From Actinoallomurus oryzae (GTDB lineage Bacteria; Actinomycetota; Actinomycetes; Streptosporangiales; Streptosporangiaceae): a DNA stretch of 64,000 nucleotides. The stretch spans positions 57,301-121,300 of the forward strand of contig NZ_BAABHF010000007.1 in the NCBI RefSeq assembly GCF_039541955.1, read 5' to 3'. Positions 1 to 7,560 of the stretch are shown here, one piece after another (within the stretch, counting starts at the first letter, position 1; each line of letters begins with the position of its first letter). The position numbers were made by a program, and so were the translations under genes. Under the pieces are notes generated by a model. The model worked only from the letters and a program-made list of their open reading frames with translations. It was not told the DNA's origin and did not search any database.

Positions 1-618
1 ACCCTTCACCGCGGCGAGGAGCCCGTCCCCGACCGGCAGCAGCATCGGCGTCAGCCGGTCGTCCTCGCGGACGAGCCGGCCGAGCTCGCGGATCGCCACG
101 GTGTCCGGCGAGCGGTCGGTGGGGTCGGCCACCCGGTCGCCCCACAGGGCGTTGTCGAAGGCCACGACGCCGCCCGGCCGCAGCAGCCGCAGCGCCTCCG
201 GCAGGTAGTCGGGGTACTCCTGCTTGAGGGCGTCGCAGAAGACCAGGTCGTACGCTCCGTCGGTGAGACGGGGCAGCACGTCCAGCGCGCGGCCGGTGAT
301 GAGGCGGGCGCGCGAGGTCGGGAAGCCGGCCTCGGCGTACGCCTCGCGGGCCAGCCGCTGGTTCTCCGGCTCGACGTCGACGCTCGTCAGCACGCCGTTC
401 GGCCGCATGCCGCGCAGCAGCCAGATGCCGGACACGCCACAGCCCGAGCCGATCTCGACCACCGTGCGCGCGCTGATGGCCGTCGCGAGGAACCTGAGGG
501 CGGCGCCGCCGGCCGGGCCGATGGGCGTCGCGCCGACGTCCTCGCCGTGCCGGCGCGCGTTGCGCAGCGGCTCGTCCTCGGGGAGGTATTGCTCCACGTA
601 GGCCAGTGTGGCCTTCAC
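1..618 (-). CDS. O-methyltransferase, SAM-dependent (C-terminus cut by window edge)
   Basis: This is a class I SAM-dependent O-methyltransferase of the caffeoyl-CoA/catechol O-methyltransferase-like family. The frame reads from a GTG at 618 (preceded by GGAGGA about 12 nt upstream) to the window edge without a stop, giving 206 codons. The family normally has about 210-220 residues, so only a few residues are missing. The SAM-binding glycine motif VEIGSGCGVSG lies near residue 70, the acidic loop SVDVEPENQ follows, and DLVFCDALKQEYPDYL is the metal/substrate region. A stop codon 48 nt upstream of the GTG limits earlier starts. It is divergent from sigE, the same arrangement as Rv1220c/sigE in mycobacteria. 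The substrate is unknown. Confidence 0.85.
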   Translation of the reverse strand, partial: MKATLAYVEQYLPEDEPLRNARRHGEDVGATPIGPAGGAALRFLATAISARTVVEIGSGCGVSGIWLLRGMRPNGVLTSVDVEPENQRLAREAYAEAGFPTSRARLITGRALDVLPRLTDGAYDLVFCDALKQEYPDYLPEALRLLRPGGVVAFDNALWGDRVADPTDRSPDTVAIRELGRLVREDDRLTPMLLPVGDGLLAAVKG

Positions 619-680
619 CGCGTCGATGACTTCCTCCTCAGGGAGCCTTAGTCTGCGAGGTCAAAGACTACTGCGGGTGG

Positions 681-706
681 GGAACTCCGCCGCCTACCGT
701 CACGTT
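681..706 (+). promoter_or_regulatory. Putative ECF (sigma-E type) promoter of sigE
   Basis: GGAAC at 681-685 and CGTT at 703-706 are separated by 17 nt. This matches the GGAAC-N16/17-CGTT pattern of ECF group promoters such as those read by actinobacterial SigE. It lies 53 nt before the sigE ATG, so it would support autoregulation. Assigned by eye only. Confidence 0.5.
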
Positions 707-758
707 CTTCAGGAGGGCCACGGCAGCCGGGTAGGCGGAAAGGAAGAAACGGGGCAGT

Positions 759-1385
759 ATGGCGGTGGCAGAACTTCTGCGTGAGAGGGGAGCGACGGTG
801 CGCGACGCCGGCATCGCCTGGACACCCCCTTCGTGGGACGACATCGTGCGCGAGCACTCCGGCCGCGTCTACCGCCTCGCCTTCCGGCTCACCGGCAACC
901 CGCACGACGCCGAGGACCTCACGCAGGAGGTCTTCGTCCGCGTGTTCCGGTCGCTGGCCAACTACCAGCCCGGCACCTTCGAGGGATGGCTGCACCGCAT
1001 CACCACCAACCTGTTCCTCGACCAGGCGCGGCGGCGGCAGCGCATCCGGTTCGAAGGGCTCGCCGACGACGCGGCCGAGCGCCTGCACGGTCACGAACCC
1101 ACTCCGGCCCAGGCCTACGACGACAAGAAGCTCGACGCCGACGTCCAGGCCGCGCTCGACGGCCTGGCCCCCGACTACCGCGCGGTCGTGGTCCTCTGCG
1201 ACATCGAGGGCCTGTCGTACGAGGAGATCGCCGCGACCGTGGGCGTGAAGCTCGGCACCGTGCGCAGCCGGATCCACCGCGGGCGCGCCCAGCTGCGCGC
1301 CGCGCTCGAACACCGCGGTCCCCGGCGCCGCCGTCCCGACGACACACCGTCTCCGGCCACTCCTCCGGCGAAGGAGACTCCATGA
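759..1385 (+). CDS. sigE: ECF RNA polymerase sigma factor SigE
   Basis: A 208-residue extracytoplasmic-function sigma factor that directs RNA polymerase to envelope-stress promoters. Region 2 spans about residues 27-95 (DDIVREHSGRVYRLAFRL, then EDLTQEVFVRVFRSL). Region 4 spans about 130-190 (LDGLAPDYRAVVVL, GLSYEEIAATVG, then the TVRSRIHRGR recognition helix). The ATG at 759 follows GGAAAGGAAG. Its TGA overlaps the ATG of the anti-sigma gene (ATGA), indicating translational coupling. The order O-methyltransferase, sigma factor, zinc anti-sigma, htrA, tatB is the mycobacterial sigE neighbourhood, which supports the name. An ECF-type promoter upstream suggests positive autoregulation. Confidence 0.92.
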   Translation: MAVAELLRERGATVRDAGIAWTPPSWDDIVREHSGRVYRLAFRLTGNPHDAEDLTQEVFVRVFRSLANYQPGTFEGWLHRITTNLFLDQARRRQRIRFEGLADDAAERLHGHEPTPAQAYDDKKLDADVQAALDGLAPDYRAVVVLCDIEGLSYEEIAATVGVKLGTVRSRIHRGRAQLRAALEHRGPRRRRPDDTPSPATPPAKETP

Positions 1386-1933
1386 GCCACCTCGGGGAAC
1401 GCCTCACGGCTCTGGTCGACGGCGAGCTCGGGCACGACGAACGCGACCGCGCACTGGCGCACCTCGCGGCGTGCGACCTGTGCCGTGCCGAGGCCGACGC
1501 GCTGCGCGCCCTCAAGCGCCGGCTCCGCGCGATGGGCGACGCGGTCCCGGCCGAGCGTCTGCTCGCCCGGCTCCAGGCCATGGGCGAGCCCGGCGACCCG
1601 CTGCCGCCGGCGGTCCGCCGCCTCCCCGGGGAGAGCCGCGGCCCGTCCGCCGGCCGTCCCGCCACCCGTCCTCGCGACACCCGCCCCGCCGGCCGTGCGC
1701 GCCGCGCCGCCGTGCGCCGCCGTCTGCCGCGCGGCCGTTACCTCCTCGCCGGCGCCGCGACCCTGGCCGTGCTCGGCATCGGCTCCGCGGCGTTCGCCGC
1801 CGGCTCGGACCCACGCTCGCTGCCGCGCGTGGCTCCCTCGGTCGAGCAGTTCGCGGTCGAACACGCTCTGACGTCGGGCGACGTTCCCCTGACCGACCCC
1901 AAGCCGGCAGAGAAGACCAGCGATAGCCCGTGA
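1382..1933 (+). CDS. rseA: Zinc-binding anti-sigma factor with one transmembrane helix (RseA-type)
   Basis: This 183-residue protein carries the ZAS (zf-HC2) anti-sigma motif H27-x3-C31-x2-C34 (HLAACDLC) in its first 40 residues, which is expected to clamp the preceding sigma factor. An Arg/Pro-rich linker (about 75-120) leads to one membrane helix at about 121-142 (start YLLAGAATLAVLG) and a short extracytoplasmic tail. It overlaps sigE by 4 nt (ATGA) and the next gene by 4 nt (GTGA), so all three are probably translated together. The membrane anchor suggests that signal-dependent proteolysis or the RseB-like partner relieves inhibition. Known mycobacterial RseA acts on SigE; the membrane helix here is more like Streptomyces relatives. 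Confidence 0.88.
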   Translation: MSHLGERLTALVDGELGHDERDRALAHLAACDLCRAEADALRALKRRLRAMGDAVPAERLLARLQAMGEPGDPLPPAVRRLPGESRGPSAGRPATRPRDTRPAGRARRAAVRRRLPRGRYLLAGAATLAVLGIGSAAFAAGSDPRSLPRVAPSVEQFAVEHALTSGDVPLTDPKPAEKTSDSP

Positions 1934-3000
1934 CTCATCGGATCTCGCGCAACTCGTGGATGGCGGGAGGCATCGCCGCCGCGCTTCTCATGCTGTGGTT
2001 CGTGACAACCGGTGACACGGCGAGCGGAGCCCGGCTCCAGTCCGACCCCGAGGCGTTGCGGCTGCTGCGCGGCGCCGAGGGCGCGGCGCGCACGACGCCG
2101 TACGAGGGCACGCAGTTCATCACCGCGTGGAGCCGCAGCGGGATGGCGACCACGTCGCTGGTCAAGGTCGTCCACGTCCCGGGCGACGGCACTCACATGC
2201 GCGTGCAGAGCACCACCGCCGACCAGGGCGGACAGATGTTCGAGGCCGACGACTCCGACCGCACCGGCGGGCTCACCGGCTACACGCCGAAGATGCTCGA
2301 CCTGCTGGCGCGCAACTACGCGGTCGTACGCGCCGGCCAGGGCGAGGTCTCCGGCCGCGCCACGTCCGTGATCGAGGCGCGGCGCGCCGACGGCAGCGCG
2401 GCGGGCCGCTTCCACATCGACCGCCAGACCGGCCTCATGCTCCGGCGTGAGCTCCTCGACCAGCAGGGCCGCGAGGTCAACCTCACGTTCTTCACCGAGA
2501 TCCGGCCGACCGCGCCCAAGTCACAGCTCCTCATGGCGTCCGCGCCGCACACGGTCGAGGCGCCCTGGGCGCATCAGCTCGCGAGCGCCGACCTCGGATC
2601 GCTGCGTTACCGCGGCTGGCCGGTCCGCGACAACCTGCCCGACCGCCTCAGCCTGTACGACGCGCGGCAGCTCGACGGCCACGGCCCGGTCGTGCACCTC
2701 AGCTACTCCGACGGGCTCTCGGTGGTCTCGGTCTTCCTCCAGCGCGGCACGCTCGACGCCGGCAGCGTCGCCAGCTGGCACAAGGCGACCCGGGGCGGCC
2801 GCACCGTCTACCTGAGCGACACCATGCAGCAGCGCGCCATGTGGGCCAGCAGAGGCTACGTCTTCACCGTCCTCGCCGACGCGCCGCCCCCGGTGGTCGA
2901 CAGCGTGGTGGCCGCGCTGCCACACGGCGAGACCGGTTTCTGGGGGCGTCTCCGCCGAGGGCTGCACCGGCTCAGCTCATGGGCCAACCCATTTGACTGA
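1930..3000 (+). CDS. RseB/MucB-like sigma-E regulatory protein, membrane anchored
   Basis: A 356-residue protein starting at a GTG that overlaps the anti-sigma stop (GTGA). An N-terminal hydrophobic segment at about residues 9-27 (WMAGGIAAALLMLWFV) acts as signal or anchor. The body has the MucB/RseB lipoprotein-localisation-like fold: a first beta domain (about 40-200, with YEGTQFITAWSRSG and the RRADGSAAGRFHIDRQTGLMLRRE strand pair typical of RseB) and a smaller C-terminal domain (about 230-330). RseB proteins sit outside the membrane and bind the anti-sigma factor, protecting it until envelope stress is sensed. Its place directly after the anti-sigma gene supports that role. The exact ligand is unknown. 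Confidence 0.75.
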   Translation: MTHRISRNSWMAGGIAAALLMLWFVTTGDTASGARLQSDPEALRLLRGAEGAARTTPYEGTQFITAWSRSGMATTSLVKVVHVPGDGTHMRVQSTTADQGGQMFEADDSDRTGGLTGYTPKMLDLLARNYAVVRAGQGEVSGRATSVIEARRADGSAAGRFHIDRQTGLMLRRELLDQQGREVNLTFFTEIRPTAPKSQLLMASAPHTVEAPWAHQLASADLGSLRYRGWPVRDNLPDRLSLYDARQLDGHGPVVHLSYSDGLSVVSVFLQRGTLDAGSVASWHKATRGGRTVYLSDTMQQRAMWASRGYVFTVLADAPPPVVDSVVAALPHGETGFWGRLRRGLHRLSSWANPFD

Positions 3001-3170
3001 TCTGTGGAGATCCCCTTTGCTATGGGATTCGACGTTGTTTCGTCTGCGGGGGATGGAGTCGTGAACCGGCGGGTTTCACCGTCAAGGTCGCTTATGCTCG
3101 CCACACAGCTCGCGCGCCATAGTGGGCGAGACGACGACAGGTCCATGCGCGGTCGGCAAGGAGTCAGGTG

Positions 3171-4751
3171 ATGACGGAAGACAACCGCGCGCCCGGGGGT
3201 CCGCCGCAGGACGACCGGCGCACGACAGAGTTCGAGCCGGGGAACTCCACGGGTCCCCAGATCCCGACGGACCAGCCGCTCGTCTCCGGTCGGCCGCAGG
3301 GCGGACCACAGAACGGGTCGCCGGTCGGGCCGCAGAACGGAATGCAGGCCGGGCCGCAGAACGGAACGCAGAATGGGCCGCCGGGCATGGCACCGCCCGA
3401 CCCCGGACCGCGCTCGCCGTACGGCGCGCCGCCGCAGAACGACGTGCCCGGGCGGCAGCGCCCGTCCTTCTCGCCGCACCACTACGAGTCGCCGTACGAC
3501 CAGCAGCGCCAGGCGGCGCCCTCGTACGCCGGCTGGAACACCCAGCAGCAACCTCGTCCCCCGCAGCCGCCGAACGGCGGCTATCCGGCGCAGCCGGGCC
3601 CCAACTGGGCGCCCATCCCCGCCCCGGAGCCGGGCACGCGCCGCGGCCCGTCCACGAGCCTCTTCGTGGTCGTCTCCATCGTCATCGCCCTGCTGGCGGG
3701 GGCGCTCGGCGCGGGCGTCGGCGTGCTGGCGACCGGTGACCAAAACGGCACCGTCGACCTGGGCGGGGGCAAGACCTCCACGACCGGCGCCAAGAACCGC
3801 GACCCCGGCTCGGTCGCCGGCATCGCCCAGCGGCTGGTGCCGAGCGTCGTGATGATCAAGGTGACGAACGGCACCGAGGGCGGCGCGGGCACCGGCTTCG
3901 TCGTCAACGGCGGCTACATCGTGACGAACAACCACGTCGTCGCGCCGGCCGTCAGCGGCGGCAACATGCAGGTCGTCTTCAACGACGGCAAGACCACGAC
4001 CGCGTCCATCGTCGGCCACGACGCGACCTCCGACATCGCCGTGATCAAGCCGGGCACGCTCGGCGGACGCAAGGCCCTCACGCTCGGCAACTCCGATGCC
4101 CTGGCCGTCGGCGACCCGGTCATCGCGATCGGCTCTCCGCTCGGCCTGGCCGGCACCGTCACGACCGGCATCGTCAGCGCCCTCAACCGTCCCGTGAGCA
4201 CCAGCGGCGAGGGCGGCGAGTCGTCGTTCATCAACGCGGTCCAGACGGACGCGGCGATCAACCCGGGCAACTCCGGCGGCCCGCTCGTCGACTCCAGGGG
4301 CGAGGTCATCGGCGTCAACTCCGCGATCGCCACGCTCGGCAGCCAGTCGCTCGGCAGCGACAAGCAGCAGAGCGGAAGTATCGGGCTGGGGTTCGCCATC
4401 CCGAGCAACCAGGTGAAGAAGGTCGCCGAGCAGCTGATCAACAACGGCAAGGCCACCCACGCGGTGATCGGCGCCTGCATCGACATGTCCTACCAGGGCG
4501 GCGGCGCCCGCATCGCCACGGACGGCGCCCAGTCCTGCAAGGGCGGCACGGTCACCCCCGGCGGGCCGGCGGAGAAGGCCGGGCTGAAGGCCGGTGACAT
4601 CATCACCACGTTCGACGGCAAAGCGATCTCCGGCTCGGACGAGCTGATCATGGCGATCCGCGCCAAGTCGCCGGGCGACCGGGTCCAGGTCGGCTACACC
4701 CGTGGTTCGCAGCGGTCGACGACCGAGCTCACGCTGGGCGCGGGCAACTGA
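3171..4751 (+). CDS. htrA: HtrA/DegP-like trypsin protease with PDZ domain, membrane anchored
   Basis: A 526-residue envelope quality-control serine protease. The cytoplasmic N-terminus (1-160) is Pro/Gln/Asn-rich with four GPQNG repeats at 45-66. A membrane helix spans about 163-188 (SLFVVVSIVIALLAGALG). The trypsin domain carries the triad His255 (TNNHVV), Asp288 (TSDIAV) and Ser368 (GNSGGP). A PDZ domain lies at about 430-520 (GGPAEKAGLKAGDIITTFDG). The ATG at 3171 is preferred over the adjacent GTG at 3168 because GGCAAGGAG then lies 7 nt upstream. It follows sigE-rseA-rseB as in other actinobacteria and is probably part of that stress response. Its 3' end is duplicated just downstream. 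Confidence 0.92.
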   Translation: MTEDNRAPGGPPQDDRRTTEFEPGNSTGPQIPTDQPLVSGRPQGGPQNGSPVGPQNGMQAGPQNGTQNGPPGMAPPDPGPRSPYGAPPQNDVPGRQRPSFSPHHYESPYDQQRQAAPSYAGWNTQQQPRPPQPPNGGYPAQPGPNWAPIPAPEPGTRRGPSTSLFVVVSIVIALLAGALGAGVGVLATGDQNGTVDLGGGKTSTTGAKNRDPGSVAGIAQRLVPSVVMIKVTNGTEGGAGTGFVVNGGYIVTNNHVVAPAVSGGNMQVVFNDGKTTTASIVGHDATSDIAVIKPGTLGGRKALTLGNSDALAVGDPVIAIGSPLGLAGTVTTGIVSALNRPVSTSGEGGESSFINAVQTDAAINPGNSGGPLVDSRGEVIGVNSAIATLGSQSLGSDKQQSGSIGLGFAIPSNQVKKVAEQLINNGKATHAVIGACIDMSYQGGGARIATDGAQSCKGGTVTPGGPAEKAGLKAGDIITTFDGKAISGSDELIMAIRAKSPGDRVQVGYTRGSQRSTTELTLGAGN

Positions 4752-4868
4752 CCGGTGTGCGCCGTGATCAGGGCCGAGTCGCCGGGCGAGGGCGTGCAGG
4801 TCGGCCGCACCTGCGGTTCGCAGCGGTCGACGACCGAGCTCACGCCGGGTGCCGGTAACTGACCGGTA
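4650..4868 (+). repeat. 111-bp imperfect tandem duplication of the htrA 3' end
   Basis: The last ~105 bp of htrA plus its stop (copy 1, about 4650-4757) recur with a period of 111 bp (copy 2, about 4761-4868). GGTTCGCAGCGGTCGACGAC and AACTGACCGGT are identical in both. The period is a multiple of three, so after the htrA TGA the same frame reads on to a second TGA at 4860-4862. That 37-codon remnant ends STTELTPGAGN beside the real STTELTLGAGN. Several differences separate the copies, so the duplication is not recent. Confidence 0.85.
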
Positions 4869-4900
4869 TCCGCTGCGCTCCGCACGGATACCGGTCAGTT
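4857..4900. terminator. 16-bp perfect hairpin after htrA
   Basis: AACTGACCGGTATCCG (4857-4872) is perfectly complementary to CGGATACCGGTCAGTT (4885-4900), with a 12-nt loop that can pair further (TGCG/CGCA). It lacks a long T tract, as is common in actinobacteria. The left arm starts inside the duplicated htrA end. Probable terminator of the sigE-htrA unit. Confidence 0.7.
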
Positions 4901-4978
4901 GCCGCTCCTGGCCTCCCGTGGAGATCCACTACCGGTCCCGCGCGGCAGACGCGGGCGGAACGCCCGGTTAAGCTGGGA

Positions 4979-5006
4979 CCCGCGGCCTCAGCAGGGAGGC
5001 CGCGGG
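4979..5006. promoter_or_regulatory. 11-bp hairpin in the tatB leader
   Basis: CCCGCGGCCTC (4979-4989) pairs with GAGGCCGCGGG (4996-5006) across a 6-nt loop. It ends about 7 nt before the tatB ribosome-binding site (GGTGGAGG, 5015-5022), so it could modulate tatB translation or be a leftover terminator. Confidence 0.35.
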
Positions 5007-5025
5007 GTCATCAGGTGGAGGACGC

Positions 5026-5355
5026 GTGTTCGACGTAGGACTCGGTGAGGCGCTTCTCCTCGTCGTTCTCGCCTTGATCATCTTCGGCCCCGACCAGCTG
5101 CCGAAGGTGGCCTCGCAGGCGGGCCGCGCGCTGCGCCAGTTGCGCGCCATGGCCAACAGCGCCAGAGACGACCTGCGCGAGGGCCTCGGCCCGGAGTTCG
5201 CCGACTTCGACCCGGCCGACCTCAACCCGCGCCGGTTCGTCCGCAAGCACCTCCTGGAGGACCCGGACGACCTCGATCAGCCGGGGCCGGTCCCGGCCGA
5301 GGAGCCGCTGCTGCCCTTCGGCGAGCGCCCGCCGTACGACCCGGAGGCGACCTGA
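5026..5355 (+). CDS. tatB: Sec-independent translocase protein TatB
   Basis: A 109-residue TatB subunit of the twin-arginine translocon, which with TatC recognises RR signal peptides of folded exported proteins. The N-terminus MFDVGLGEALLLVVLALIIF forms the single short membrane helix. It is followed by the conserved FGPDQLPKVA hinge and an amphipathic helix (QAGRALRQLRAMANSARDDL), then an acidic Pro-rich tail. The GTG start at 5026 is preceded by GGTGGAGGACGC. Position directly after htrA matches the Mycobacterium sigE-rseA-htrA-tatB order. Length is within the usual actinobacterial range. Confidence 0.93.
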   Translation: MFDVGLGEALLLVVLALIIFGPDQLPKVASQAGRALRQLRAMANSARDDLREGLGPEFADFDPADLNPRRFVRKHLLEDPDDLDQPGPVPAEEPLLPFGERPPYDPEAT

Positions 5356-5506
5356 CCAGGGCGCGTCCCAACGCCCCGCCGTCCTCCTGCGCGGCGCCTC
5401 GCCGTACCGCCCGCCCGAACCCCGGCTGACCGCCTCCTCCGCGCGACGCGCCGTCTGGACGCCCCTCGCTACGGACGGGGACTCAGAGACAGACCCGGAC
5501 CGCGCG

Positions 5507-6310
5507 TCACCGCGCGGCGCTGGGAGCGCGGTAGACCCGGATCCAGTCGACCTGCATGGTGATCCGCTTGGGCGTCCTCGGCGTGCGGTGGAACCCCTCG
5601 CGCATCTCGTTGCGCAGATAGAGCTGCATCCCCGCCTGCCGCGGGACGAACGACCCGCTGTAGGCCCAGGTCTTCTTGCCGTCCATCCAAAATGTCACGT
5701 GGCCGGGCAGCCAGTCGACGCCCACGGTGTGCCACTTGGTGAAGTCGGCGTGGGTGGTGCGCTGCACCTGCCGGTCGTCGGCCCCGTGGTGGATGAACAG
5801 GCCGCCGCTCTTGCGGCTGCCCGACAGGATCTCGGCGAAGTCGATCTCGGCGTACTCCGGGTTGCCCATGTGCACCGGCCATAGGAACGCCGTCGCGGAG
5901 TAGCCGTTGCCCCGGTCGGCACGGATGCGGGCCTCCCAGCGGCCGTAGGTCTGGGAGAGGCGGGAGATGACGCCGGCGCCCTGGTCCCGGCCGCCGTAGA
6001 CCCCGCCCACGAGGTTGAGGACCCCACCCGAGACGTGAGTGCCGGCGGCGACGCCGCGGTGACTCGAGGCGTCGGGCGCCGAGTACACCTGCCACTTGCG
6101 CGTGTCGAGCGTGGTGCCGCCGAAGTCGTCCCACAGCACCGGCGCGCCCCAGGACTTCGAGGCGCCGTCCGGCGCCTCGGCCTGAGCGGCGTGTCCGCTC
6201 TGCGGCGTCGTTAAGCGCGCGGAGTGCCCGCTACAACCGACCGAGGCGCAGGCCGCGACCGTCAGAGCCGCGGCCAGCGCCGTCCCCCGTATGACCCCGT
6301 CGAATGCCAT
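5507..6310 (-). CDS. Secreted glycoside hydrolase family 16 lipoprotein
   Basis: A 267-residue extracellular glycoside hydrolase of family GH16 (beta-1,3/1,4-glucanase, laminarinase or carrageenase clan). The N-terminus is a signal peptide with a lipobox-like VAAC ending at Cys21, so it is probably a lipoprotein. The GH16 core starts near residue 60 (WDDFGGTTLDTRKW). The catalytic signature E155-I-D157-F-A-E160 is intact. WEARIRADRGNGYSATAFLWP and GVDWLPGHVTFWMDGKK are typical substrate-cleft segments. No Shine-Dalgarno precedes the only plausible ATG; a palindrome occupies that place instead. It lies 57 bp downstream of mrp in the same direction. Substrate not predictable. Confidence 0.85.
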   Translation of the reverse strand: MAFDGVIRGTALAAALTVAACASVGCSGHSARLTTPQSGHAAQAEAPDGASKSWGAPVLWDDFGGTTLDTRKWQVYSAPDASSHRGVAAGTHVSGGVLNLVGGVYGGRDQGAGVISRLSQTYGRWEARIRADRGNGYSATAFLWPVHMGNPEYAEIDFAEILSGSRKSGGLFIHHGADDRQVQRTTHADFTKWHTVGVDWLPGHVTFWMDGKKTWAYSGSFVPRQAGMQLYLRNEMREGFHRTPRTPKRITMQVDWIRVYRAPSAAR

Positions 6311-6313
6311 ACA

Positions 6314-6331
6314 CCCACGTAATCACGTGGG
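6314..6331. promoter_or_regulatory. Palindrome abutting the GH16 start codon
   Basis: CCCACGT (6314-6320) and ACGTGGG (6325-6331) form a perfect 7-bp inverted repeat with a 4-nt spacer, 3 nt upstream of the GH16 ATG (6310). It is placed to act as an operator or as a translation-blocking hairpin. No regulator is identified. Confidence 0.4.
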
Positions 6332-6367
6332 CACCGCCCGTCAAGCGTGAACACGCCCTCAGGTTGT

Positions 6368-7504
6368 TCAACCGCGGTTCGGGCTGAGGCCAAGCTGCCG
6401 TCCGCGCAGGCTCTTGGCGCGTCCGGAGATCTTGTCGGCGATGCCGCGCAGCTCCTTGGAGGCAGGCGCGTCCGGGTCGTCCAGCACGATCGGACGGCCC
6501 TGGTCGCCGCCCTCGCGCAGGCGTACGTCGATCGGCACCTGGCCGAGCAGCGGCACGGACGTGCCGAGCGTGCGGGTGAGCGCGTCGGCCACGGTCTGAC
6601 CGCCGCCGGAGCCGAACACGTCGACCGGCTCGCCGCAGTGCGGGCAGGGCAGGTAGGACATGTTCTCGATGACGCCGGCGACCGTCTGGTGGGTCTGCGC
6701 GGAGATCGCGCCCGCGCGCTCGGCCACCTCGGCGGCGGCCTGCTGCGGCGTGGTCACGACGAGGATCTCCGCGGACGGCAGCAGCTGGGCCACCGAGATC
6801 GCGATGTCGCCGGTGCCGGGCGGCAGGTCCATGAGGAGGACGTCGAGGTCGCCCCAGTAGACGTCGGCCAGGAACTGCTGCAGGGCCCGGTGGAGCATCG
6901 GCCCGCGCCACACGACGGGGGAGTTGCCCTCGGTGAACATGCCGATCGAGATGACCTTCACGCCGTGGGAGTTGGGCGGCATGATCATCTGCTCGACCTG
7001 GGTGGGACGGCCGGTGACGCCGAGCATGCGGGGCACCGAGTGGCCGTAGATGTCGGCGTCGACCACGCCGACCTTGCGGCCCTGGGCCGCCATCGCCGCG
7101 GCGAGGTTGACCGTCACCGAGGACTTGCCGACGCCGCCCTTGCCGCTCGCCACCGCGTAGACGCGGGTCAGCGAGGTCGGCTTGGCGAACGGGATCTCCT
7201 TGGCCGCCTGACCGCCCCGGAGCTTCTGCTGGAGGGCCTGGCGTTGTTCTTCGCTCATCACGTCGAGGTCGACCTGCACCCCGGCGACACCAGGGATCTT
7301 GGAGACGGCGGCGGTGACGTCACGCGTGATCGTGTCGCGCAGGGGACAGCCGGCGACGGTCAGGAACACGCCCACCTTCACGCGGCCCTCGGGCGTGATG
7401 TCGACGCCCTTGATCATGTCCAGTTCGGTGATCGGACGCCGGATCTCCGGGTCGTTCACCGTGGCGAGCGCGGTGTTCACCTGCTCGATCGTGGGGGAGG
7501 CCAT
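6368..7504 (-). CDS. mrp: Mrp/NBP35-family iron-sulfur cluster carrier ATPase
   Basis: A 378-residue P-loop ATPase of the Mrp/ApbC/NBP35 family that binds and transfers Fe-S clusters to apoproteins in the cytoplasm. The N-terminal MIP18/DUF59 domain (1-85) includes the conserved TVAGCPLRDTI. The ATPase domain begins at about 114 with the deviant Walker A GKGGVGKS (121-128), then VVDADIYGHSVPRMLG and DLPPGTGD. The cluster-binding pair Cys287-Pro-His-Cys290 is present. It lies in the conserved stretch with DUF1003 and MgtE_N-CBS genes transcribed the same way, matching Rv1229c-Rv1232c. The 56-bp gap to the upstream DUF1003 gene is compatible with a common transcript. Confidence 0.93.
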   Translation of the reverse strand: MASPTIEQVNTALATVNDPEIRRPITELDMIKGVDITPEGRVKVGVFLTVAGCPLRDTITRDVTAAVSKIPGVAGVQVDLDVMSEEQRQALQQKLRGGQAAKEIPFAKPTSLTRVYAVASGKGGVGKSSVTVNLAAAMAAQGRKVGVVDADIYGHSVPRMLGVTGRPTQVEQMIMPPNSHGVKVISIGMFTEGNSPVVWRGPMLHRALQQFLADVYWGDLDVLLMDLPPGTGDIAISVAQLLPSAEILVVTTPQQAAAEVAERAGAISAQTHQTVAGVIENMSYLPCPHCGEPVDVFGSGGGQTVADALTRTLGTSVPLLGQVPIDVRLREGGDQGRPIVLDDPDAPASKELRGIADKISGRAKSLRGRQLGLSPNRG

Positions 7505-7560
7505 ACCGCCATCTTATTGAGCACGCAAGGGGCGGGCGAACCGACGCGGCGGGATCTGCG

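Noticed and set aside
833..1381. Upstream extension of the anti-sigma frame into sigE
   Set aside because: The ATG at 1382 overlaps the sigE stop and begins the ZAS domain; the extension is an out-of-frame reading of sigE.
2856..4460. A 534-codon minus-strand open frame
   Set aside because: Antisense to htrA, whose triad and PDZ domain are intact; the frame encodes repetitive Arg/Ala/Gly sequence.
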